DNA from: Nitrospirota bacterium
GTDB lineage: Bacteria > Nitrospirota > Thermodesulfovibrionia > Thermodesulfovibrionales > JdFR-85
DNA: 32,355 nucleotides
Assembly: GCA_013151495.1 (NCBI GenBank)
Contig: JAADIE010000122.1
Location: forward strand, 4,841 to 37,195
Direction of reading: 5' to 3'
Both the position numbers and the translations under genes were made by a program. The number at the start of each line of letters is the position of its first letter. The first letter of the stretch is position 1. The notes beneath the pieces are model-generated. The model worked only from the letters and a program-made list of their open reading frames with translations. It searched no databases and was not told where the DNA came from. Below are positions 26,098 through 32,355 of the stretch, in pieces.

Positions 26098-26250
26098 TCA
26101 ACCACCACCGCTGAACATCTGAGGAGTAACTATATTAACCCTTGAAGAGCCACATCCAGGACATTTGCTTTCCCCTGGTGCTGGCTCTCTGTTTGAGGCT
26201 ATGGTGAAAACCCTGCCACAGTCAAGGCAGACAAATGTATAAAAAGGCAT
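26098..26250 (-). CDS. 50-aa FmdB-type zinc-ribbon protein
   Basis: This small gene encodes MPFYTFVCLDCGRVFTIAS followed by a linker, CPGCGSS, a short strand and FSGGG. Two CxxC pairs (C8/C11 and C30/C33) form a zinc ribbon of the FmdB/CxxC_CxxC_SSSS type, whose role is unknown though some members are regulators. AAGGAGG (26260-26266) is 9 nt before the ATG, strongly supporting translation. It follows the DUF2892 gene after a heptamer repeat and precedes mrcA on the same strand. Confidence 0.85.
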   Translation of the reverse strand: MPFYTFVCLDCGRVFTIASNREPAPGESKCPGCGSSRVNIVTPQMFSGGG

Positions 26251-26266
26251 ATTGCCTCACCTCCTT

Positions 26267-26301
26267 AATCTGAAATTTGAAATCTGAAATCTGAAATCAT
26301 A
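26267..26301. repeat. Degenerate heptamer repeat, five units, downstream of DUF2892
   Basis: Plus-strand units: AATCTGA, AATTTGA, AATCTGA, AATCTGA, AATCATA. They lie between the DUF2892 stop and the ribosome site of the zinc-ribbon gene. It is the same repeat as at 26564-26598 (same orientation) and 14696-14737 (opposite). Confidence 0.85.
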
Positions 26302-26309
26302 AATTATTG

Positions 26310-26531
26310 TCACTTAATCCTGGGTCGCGCACCAAGCTTATAGAGTATATTTGCCATCAGGCAAAATCCTGTGATTGCAAATACAATCAGGTTTATACCT
26401 ACAAGCCCTGTAAGTATCAGCCAGTATTTGCTGTGGAAAGCCGCAAGCAATGTACCTGTGAGGGTAAAGATACCCGCAATTAACCAGATTATCCTTTCCA
26501 GATACCAACCATCAGTTTTGGCTATATACAT
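26310..26531 (-). CDS. Small DUF2892 (YgaP-like) membrane protein
   Basis: This 73-aa protein has two hydrophobic segments and the DUF2892 pattern: LERIIWLIAGIFTLTGTL, then YWLILTGLVGINLIVFAITG and FCLMANILYKLG, including the conserved FC. The family is a two-helix inner-membrane module, also found fused to rhodanese domains in YgaP. The ATG at 26531 is chosen over a GTG at 26540, because the AGGAGG site (26540-26545) overlaps the GTG and is 8 nt from the ATG. Heptamer repeats lie on both sides. It follows the RND pump gene on the same strand. Function unknown. Confidence 0.82.
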   Translation of the reverse strand: MYIAKTDGWYLERIIWLIAGIFTLTGTLLAAFHSKYWLILTGLVGINLIVFAITGFCLMANILYKLGARPRIK

Positions 26532-26539
26532 ATTAACCA

Positions 26540-26545
26540 CCTCCT
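26540..26545 (-). promoter_or_regulatory. Ribosome binding site that decides the DUF2892 start
   Basis: AGGAGG, 8 nt before ATG 26531. It overlaps the alternative GTG at 26540, which rules that codon out as the start. Confidence 0.8.
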
Positions 26546-26563
26546 ATATAATCTTACAACTTA

Positions 26564-26598
26564 AATCTAAAATCTAAAATCTGAAATCTGAAATTTAA
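26564..26598. repeat. Degenerate heptamer repeat, five units, overlapping the RND stop
   Basis: Plus-strand units: AATCTAA, AATCTAA, AATCTGA, AATCTGA, AATTTAA. The RND pump stop codon (26595-26597) lies inside the last unit, so the repeat reaches into the coding end of that gene. Confidence 0.85.
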
Positions 26599-29500
26599 AC
26601 ATTTTCTCCTGCCGAGATCTTGCAAGACTGACCCTCGATAGCTCCTTTATCCTCGTGACGGGTTACACACTTTTTATACACATAATACAGAACAGGAACA
26701 ACTGTTCTTGAAAGCAGTGTGGAGGCCACTTCACCTGCCATAAGTGATATGGCCATACCCTGGAATATGGGGTCAAAGAGTATAACCGATGAACCAACAA
26801 CAACTGCTGATGCTGTAAGGAGCATTGGACGGAACCTGATTATACCAGCCTGAACAACTGCCTCTTTTAGGGGCATTCCCTCTTTAAGCTTTAGCTCGAT
26901 GAAGTCAACAAGGATTATAGAGTTTCTTACCACTATACCAGCACCTGCAATGAAGCCGATCATGGATGTGGCGGTAAAGAATGCTCCCATCAATGCATGG
27001 GCTGGTAATATTCCAACCAGTGAAAGCGGAATAGGAGCCATTATTACAATAGGTGTAAGGAACGACCTGAACCACCCAACCACCATTACATAGATCAGCA
27101 CAAGCACTGCTGCAAAGGCGATACCCATGTCTCTGAAAACCTCATAAGTAATCTGCCACTCACCATCCCACTTCATGGAGTATTTATCATCAAGCCAGGG
27201 CTGACGGGTATAGTATTGCTTTAGATCATAGCCTTCAGGGAGTTTCAGTTTCTTTATCTTTTCCTTTATCTTAAGGATTGCATAAACCGGACTTTCCTCT
27301 TTGCCTGCCACATCTGCTGTTACATACACCACTCTTTTTAGGTTTTTGTGATAAATTGTCTTATCTGCGATTGTCCTTTTAACCTTGACAAGTTCAGCAA
27401 GTGAAACAGGTTTTCCATCAGGTGTAAAAAGGGTAATCTCTTTTAGGTCTTTTATAGAAGCCCTTTCTTTAAGGGGTGCCCTGAGCACGATCTCGACAGG
27501 CTCTTTGTCTGGCTCCACATGTAATAGCCCTGCCGGTACACCTGCAAGGGCGATCCTGAGTGCGTCAGTTACATCCTTTGTGCTTATACCATGAAGGGCT
27601 GCCTTTTCCTTGTCTACCACAAAGCTTATCTTAGGCTGATCATCCTCGTAATACCAGTCCACATCTACCACACCTTCAGTGGATTCAAAGATCTCTTTGA
27701 TCTTTCTTGCAACCTCTACCTGTCCTTCAAGCTCGGGCCCATAGACCTCTGCAACCAGAGTACTTAAAACAGGAGGTCCTGGTGGTACCTCAACAACCTT
27801 TACATTGGCATTATAACGCCTGGCGATTTCCTGGACATAAGGACGTATCCTCTTGGCAATATCGTGACTTTGAGCCTCTCTTTCATCCTTGGAAACGAAG
27901 TTTACCTGTATGTCTGCTACATTACTTCCAGAGCGTAGAAAGTAATGACGAACAAGGCCATTGAAGTTAAAGGGAGCAGCAGTGCCAGCATATATCTGAT
28001 AGTTGGTTACCTCTGGAACAGTTTCAAGATACTTTCCGATCTCCCTTGCCACATGGGTTGTTTCTTCAAGGGTTGTGCCTTCGGGCATATCTATGATTAA
28101 CTGGAGCTCGCTCTTGTTATCAAAGGGAAGCATCTTCATAACCACGAGCTTCATAGGTACCAGTGCAAAAGAGCCACCGAGCAGGAGAACAATTACGATT
28201 AAACCTATGAAGCGTTTCTTTGGGCTGTCAAGGAGACTGCGTAAGTTGTTTTCATAAAGCTTATTAAACCATTCAATAAGACGATTTTCTTTCTCCTTTT
28301 CTCCCTTCTTATGCTTTACACCTTTTAAGACAATATAGCTCATCCATGGGCTTATTACAAAGGCAATAAATAGTGACAGAAGCATTGCAGCTGAAGCACC
28401 AACCGGTATGGGCCTCATATATGGTCCCATAAGACCAGATACAAAGGCCATTGGTAGCAAGGCCGCTATAACCGTAAATGTGGCAAGTATTGTTGGATTA
28501 CCAACCTCATCCACAGCAAATACCGCTATTTCTGGCTTTATGCCTGAGATTTTGAAATGACGGTGGATGTTTTCAACTATCACAATGGCATCATCAACCA
28601 GTATACCTATAGAGAATATCAGGGCAAAAAGGGTAACCCTGTTGAGGGTATAACCATAGGCATAAAAGACGAGTATTGTAAGTGCAAGTGTTACTGGCAC
28701 AGCTACAGCCACCACAATGGATTCCCGCCATCCAAGGGCAAGTGCAATAAGAAGGGTAACCGAAATGGCTGCAATGAGCATGTGTTTTAGAAGTTCATCA
28801 GATTTTTCCTTTGCCGTATCTCCATAATTACGGGTAACAGTTACCTCAATCTCTTTTGGGATAATTGTGCCTTTGAGGGCCTCGGTTTTTTCTATCAATC
28901 TTTCGGCCAGGTATGTGGCATTGGTTCCCTTTTTCTTGGCAATCGAAAGGGTAACAGCATCATACATGCCTGTTTTTTTGTATTTTGAAGAAGGTCCAAA
29001 ACCCATCAAAACATAATTAACAGGCTCTTCAGGGCCATCAACTACTTTTGCAACATTCTTTAAATATACAGGTCTACCATTGAAGACATTAATTACAAGG
29101 TTTTCAACATCCTCGGCACTTTTAAGGAATCCGCCTGTTTGAACTATAAATTCCTGGTTTTCAGATGGAAAGGTACCAGAGGGTAGTCTGTAGTTAGAGG
29201 CCTTTATAGCTCCAAGTACCTGCTGTGGAGAAAGATGATAGGCTTTAAGTCTTGCAGGGTCAAGTATCACCCGTATCTGTCTTCTCTGTCCACCAATAAC
29301 ATGAATCTCTGATACATCCGGGTCCTGCTTAAGTTGATTTTCGAGTTCATAGGCAACCTGTCTGAGTTGATAACCATCGTATTTGTCACTCCAGAGGGTA
29401 AGGGTCAGTATGGGCACATCATCAATGGATTTTGGTTTTACAAGTGGCTTGGACACACCTGGTGGAATACGGTCGTAATTGGACATCAGCTTGTTATAAA

Positions 29501-29840
29501 GTTTTACAAGACTGTCTTCCATGTTTTCGCCCACATAAAACCTTACGATTGCTATGCTCATACCGGGCTTTGACATGGAATAAACATACTCCACACCCTT
29601 TATCTCCCAGAGCAGTTTTTCCATGGGGCGTGTTACGCGTTCCTCTACCTCCCTGGCCGATGCGCCTGGGTATTGAACAAAAACATCTATCATTGGAACC
29701 ACAATCTGTGGCTCTTCCTCTCTTGGGGTCTTGATTATTGCGAAAAGGCCAAGCAATAAAGCTGTAATAACGATAAGCGGTGTGAGTTTAGACCGCAAGA
29801 AGGCCTTTGCAATTCTACCTGATATTCCGATTACTTCCAT
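26595..29840 (-). CDS. RND efflux pump, inner-membrane permease (AcrB/HAE-like)
   Basis: This 1081-aa protein is a full-length RND pump, exporting a substrate by proton antiport through the adaptor and outer-membrane factor encoded upstream. It has the N-terminal transmembrane start ([18 protein letters not shown]), then [18 protein letters not shown] typical of the porter domain. The TM4 proton-relay motif is [16 protein letters not shown], with Asp-Asp near residues 416-417. Two periplasmic loops and 12 membrane segments fit the family. Two adjacent Asp residues favour organic-compound (HAE-type) pumps over metal pumps, but the substrate cannot be read from sequence. AGGAGG lies before the ATG. 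It follows the adaptor gene by 30 nt and ends inside a heptamer repeat. Confidence 0.92.
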   Translation of the reverse strand: MEVIGISGRIAKAFLRSKLTPLIVITALLLGLFAIIKTPREEEPQIVVPMIDVFVQYPGASAREVEERVTRPMEKLLWEIKGVEYVYSMSKPGMSIAIVRFYVGENMEDSLVKLYNKLMSNYDRIPPGVSKPLVKPKSIDDVPILTLTLWSDKYDGYQLRQVAYELENQLKQDPDVSEIHVIGGQRRQIRVILDPARLKAYHLSPQQVLGAIKASNYRLPSGTFPSENQEFIVQTGGFLKSAEDVENLVINVFNGRPVYLKNVAKVVDGPEEPVNYVLMGFGPSSKYKKTGMYDAVTLSIAKKKGTNATYLAERLIEKTEALKGTIIPKEIEVTVTRNYGDTAKEKSDELLKHMLIAAISVTLLIALALGWRESIVVAVAVPVTLALTILVFYAYGYTLNRVTLFALIFSIGILVDDAIVIVENIHRHFKISGIKPEIAVFAVDEVGNPTILATFTVIAALLPMAFVSGLMGPYMRPIPVGASAAMLLSLFIAFVISPWMSYIVLKGVKHKKGEKEKENRLIEWFNKLYENNLRSLLDSPKKRFIGLIVIVLLLGGSFALVPMKLVVMKMLPFDNKSELQLIIDMPEGTTLEETTHVAREIGKYLETVPEVTNYQIYAGTAAPFNFNGLVRHYFLRSGSNVADIQVNFVSKDEREAQSHDIAKRIRPYVQEIARRYNANVKVVEVPPGPPVLSTLVAEVYGPELEGQVEVARKIKEIFESTEGVVDVDWYYEDDQPKISFVVDKEKAALHGISTKDVTDALRIALAGVPAGLLHVEPDKEPVEIVLRAPLKERASIKDLKEITLFTPDGKPVSLAELVKVKRTIADKTIYHKNLKRVVYVTADVAGKEESPVYAILKIKEKIKKLKLPEGYDLKQYYTRQPWLDDKYSMKWDGEWQITYEVFRDMGIAFAAVLVLIYVMVVGWFRSFLTPIVIMAPIPLSLVGILPAHALMGAFFTATSMIGFIAGAGIVVRNSIILVDFIELKLKEGMPLKEAVVQAGIIRFRPMLLTASAVVVGSSVILFDPIFQGMAISLMAGEVASTLLSRTVVPVLYYVYKKCVTRHEDKGAIEGQSCKISAGENV

Positions 29841-29870
29841 CTCTTTATCTCCTCCTTTTCACAGGTACCA

Positions 29871-30974
29871 TTAACCCTTGATAATTCCGCCATCCTGAAC
29901 ATTTTCAACGCCATCCACTACTATCCTTTCGTCAGGGTCAAGTCCAGAGAGAACCTCCACTTTGGAATCCACAGTCTTTCCGGTCCTTATGAACCTGAGT
30001 GTAACAATGCCATTACTGTCTACTACATACACACCAGTGAGCTGGCCTCTCTTAACAATTGCCTTTTCAGGAACGAGAATCAGCTTTTTTGTGCCTTTGG
30101 GTATAATCACCCTCGCAAACTGACCACCCATAAGACCTTTAATACCTTTAAGCCCCAGCTTAACTGTAAATGTCCTTGTTACAGGGTCTACCTGATGTGA
30201 GATTTCTTCAACTATGCCTTCGGTTATAATATTTATGGCATCAATCCTGACTTTTAGTTTCATGCCAGGTTTTATTTTGTCCATTAAGCTCTCATCAACA
30301 GGCACCTCTACCCTGTATCTGGGTTCTTCTATCACAAAAAGTGGGGTGCCTGGCAGTGTCATGCTACCAATATCGATCTTCTTCTCTGCCACCCTGCCAT
30401 CAACAGGGCTTTTTATGACGGTATATGCATTGTAGGCCTCGGCCTCTTTTACTCTGGCCTTTGCCATACTGAGTGCAGCCTCGGCCTTTTTAAGCTGTAA
30501 TCTGGCCACATCGTACTTTGTCTGTATTTCATCGAATTCCTGTTCACTGATGGCTTTTTCTTTATACAAGGCGCTGAACCTTTTATATGTTTTTTCCATA
30601 AGAGCTAAATTTCTTTTTGCCATCTCGTAACCTTTTTGCGCCTGTGCCAGGGCCTCACGGGCCTCGCTTACTCTTGCCTGAATCTCGGGAGAATAGATTG
30701 TCAGAAGCACATCTCCCTTTTTTACCCACTGGCCTGTTTTTACCTTTATATCCGATACAGTACCCATTAATTTAGCTGACACAAGAGAGGTATTTGCTGA
30801 TCGAACTGTAGCTGTAACCATAGTTAGTTCCGGTATTTCCTCCAGTTTTACAGTTTCGATTTTCACATTTTTTATTACCGGCCTCTGAACGGTCTTGTGT
30901 GTTTCTTCTTGGGCCTTACCACAGGCCTGTAAAGCAAAAACCATTATAACAAGATAAATAAGTAGCCTCTTCAT
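29871..30974 (-). CDS. RND efflux periplasmic adaptor, lipoprotein (MFP family)
   Basis: This 367-aa adaptor links the RND pump to the outer-membrane factor. It has a lipoprotein signal with lipobox LQAC at C18 (MVFALQACGKAQ). The first half of the biotinyl-lipoyl-like domain is SAKLMGTVSDIKVKTGQWVK. A long coiled-coil hairpin covers about residues 90-180, followed by IKSPVDGRVAEKKIDIGSM and the beta-barrel and membrane-proximal domains. AGGAGG precedes the ATG. It lies 23 nt after the outer-membrane-factor gene and 30 nt before the pump gene, so the three form one operon. Confidence 0.93.
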   Translation of the reverse strand: MKRLLIYLVIMVFALQACGKAQEETHKTVQRPVIKNVKIETVKLEEIPELTMVTATVRSANTSLVSAKLMGTVSDIKVKTGQWVKKGDVLLTIYSPEIQARVSEAREALAQAQKGYEMAKRNLALMEKTYKRFSALYKEKAISEQEFDEIQTKYDVARLQLKKAEAALSMAKARVKEAEAYNAYTVIKSPVDGRVAEKKIDIGSMTLPGTPLFVIEEPRYRVEVPVDESLMDKIKPGMKLKVRIDAINIITEGIVEEISHQVDPVTRTFTVKLGLKGIKGLMGGQFARVIIPKGTKKLILVPEKAIVKRGQLTGVYVVDSNGIVTLRFIRTGKTVDSKVEVLSGLDPDERIVVDGVENVQDGGIIKG

Positions 30975-30997
30975 AATCTATCCTCCTTAAATTCTCT

Positions 30998-32341
30998 TTA
31001 TTTACCTGATCTGCTTACAAGAAAGTTTTCAATTTCTTTAGCAAGGATTCCACTTTGAAAGTACAGATCTATTAATGCTATACGGTAGTCATTTCTGGCC
31101 TGAACCAGCTTAGCCCTTGCATGATCAAGCATAACCTGGGTGTCAAGAAGATCTACAACGGGTGAAAGAGAATTTTCATATCGTTTTCTTACAAGCCTCA
31201 AGGCTTCCTTGGCATCTTTAACTGAGGCCTCGTAAAGCTCGATATTCTTCTTCATTTCTATTACATCATTATATGCCTTGTTAATCTGAAAGTGGATAGT
31301 ATTTTTTAAGCCTTCAATGTTTTCTGAAAGTTCTTTTGCCTTCAACGAGGCCTTATTAACCCTGTGCTTGAGCGTAAAGTCTATTGCTCGCCATCTTAAA
31401 AAGGCCATAACTATATAACTGCTGCCTTCTGAACCAAGTGGAGTATTATGATCGTTAAGCTGATAACTGCCACCAATACCAATTTCAGGAATAAAAGTGG
31501 ATTTTTCAAGTTTAACCACATTTTCTGCCATTTCCAGTGATTTCTTGAGAGACTTTAAATCGTACCTGTTAAATCCTGCCTCAAGATAGGCGTTTAGATC
31601 TTTCAGGTAAAGGGGTATGTCTTCATCCAGGACATCTACTGGCTCTGTTTTACCAAGTACCAGCGCAAGCATCCTCTTGGCTGTATCAAATGAGTTTCTG
31701 GCGCTTATTAATTTTTTTTCAGCATCTTTTAATGAAACCTCTGCCCTTAACACATCCGAGTAAAGACCAAGTCCGGCCTTATATCTGAGTTCAGCCAGTC
31801 TTTTGTGTTCTTTTATATCCTCAATCGATTTCTGAGCAACTTTTACATATTCCCTTGCTGTCAATACACCAAGGTATGCCCTGATTACATCTCTTATAAC
31901 TTCTTCTTTTAACCTACTTAGCCTCAGAGACTTTTCCTGAAGCTGGATTTTTGATATCTTTATTCCTGTGTTAAGTTTAGGGATGTAGAGTGGTTGCTCT
32001 ATGTTCAGGGATGTTTGAAAATCGTTAATTGAGTCTGGGTTATTAAGGGAGTCTATAATGAAATCGTTAGAGGTAAATCTTTCTTGATTGAGTTTTGACA
32101 TAAAGGCATAGGTTGGATTATTGGTTCTTGAGAATCTTTCCTCAAGAGTAATCTTAGGGTAGTAGTTTTTCTTTAAAATCTCAATATCTTCCTTCTGTGC
32201 TTCAATAGACCAGTTGAAGGCCCTTATTCGAGGATTGTCTTTAAGTGCTATATTAATAGCCTCTTTAAGAGACAATACCTCTGCATTCGAGATGCCGGAT
32301 GTAAGTATTAGAAAAATAATTATAGTTAATACTCGATTCAT
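30998..32341 (-). CDS. TolC-family outer-membrane factor
   Basis: This 447-aa protein forms the outer-membrane channel of the efflux system. It starts with a signal peptide (LTIIIFLILTSGISNAEV), then the first repeat LSLKEAINIALKDNPRIRAFNWS. Long alternating helices carry the OEP-family repeat feature twice (RYKAGLGLYSDVLRAEVSL and RYENSLSPVVDLLDTQVML). The start ATG is 14 nt from the window edge, with AGGGTGG directly upstream. An upstream frame may overlap it, so the first gene of the operon, often a TetR-type regulator in such loci, could lie outside. Confidence 0.92.
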   Translation of the reverse strand: MNRVLTIIIFLILTSGISNAEVLSLKEAINIALKDNPRIRAFNWSIEAQKEDIEILKKNYYPKITLEERFSRTNNPTYAFMSKLNQERFTSNDFIIDSLNNPDSINDFQTSLNIEQPLYIPKLNTGIKISKIQLQEKSLRLSRLKEEVIRDVIRAYLGVLTAREYVKVAQKSIEDIKEHKRLAELRYKAGLGLYSDVLRAEVSLKDAEKKLISARNSFDTAKRMLALVLGKTEPVDVLDEDIPLYLKDLNAYLEAGFNRYDLKSLKKSLEMAENVVKLEKSTFIPEIGIGGSYQLNDHNTPLGSEGSSYIVMAFLRWRAIDFTLKHRVNKASLKAKELSENIEGLKNTIHFQINKAYNDVIEMKKNIELYEASVKDAKEALRLVRKRYENSLSPVVDLLDTQVMLDHARAKLVQARNDYRIALIDLYFQSGILAKEIENFLVSRSGK

Positions 32342-32355
32342 ACCACCCTGAACAT

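Overview
This 32.4 kb window looks like ordinary chromosome from a Gram-negative (diderm) bacterium of low-to-middling GC. It is gene-dense and holds mostly biosynthetic and housekeeping genes. An outer-membrane factor, a lipoprotein adaptor, phosphatidylserine decarboxylase and a lytic transglycosylase all point to two membranes. The linkage psd-pssA-leuA, a LeuA-like citramalate synthase and the order dprA-small gene-topA-polA resemble Nitrospirota or Desulfobacterota. That placement is recalled gene-order similarity, not a computed phylogeny. No tRNA, rRNA, CRISPR array or intact transposase gene was seen.

Region 1 (1-6767, minus strand) reads cimA, a 273-nt spacer, psd, pssA, leuA, leuC, then the start of a PAS-GAF sensor that leaves the window. 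Together with ilvD this gives leucine synthesis and a threonine-independent route to isoleucine (citramalate pathway), interleaved with phosphatidylethanolamine synthesis. LeuD is not present next to LeuC. The cimA-psd spacer holds the most unusual structure in the window: a roughly 193-bp segment with 9-bp terminal inverted repeats, a 5-bp flanking direct repeat and three internal hairpins, one of them a perfect 16-bp stem.

Region 2 (6856-11169, plus strand) holds a FAD-dependent protoporphyrinogen/coproporphyrinogen oxidase, a small DUF465 protein, ilvD, rpiB and an unrecognised 119-aa protein with a PD-(D/E)XK-like motif pattern. The last gene overlaps the next, convergent gene by 28 bp.

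Region 3 (11142-16430, minus strand) reads lytic transglycosylase, nadA, rimO, M50 metalloprotease, Uma2-family protein and an RNase Z-like metallo-beta-lactamase. The nadA-rimO gap consists entirely of a degenerate heptamer repeat.

Region 4 (16701-24273, plus strand) holds argG, dprA, a short Smg/DUF494-position gene, topA and polA, tightly packed. PolA appears to have lost every acidic residue of its proofreading site.

Region 5 (24277-32341, minus strand) holds a complete RND efflux set (outer-membrane factor, adaptor, pump), a 73-aa DUF2892 membrane protein flanked on both sides by the same heptamer repeat, a 50-aa FmdB-type zinc ribbon and a class A penicillin-binding protein with a possibly leaderless promoter. 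Several genes in the window have strong AGGAGG ribosome sites while others have none, so mixed start modes are likely.
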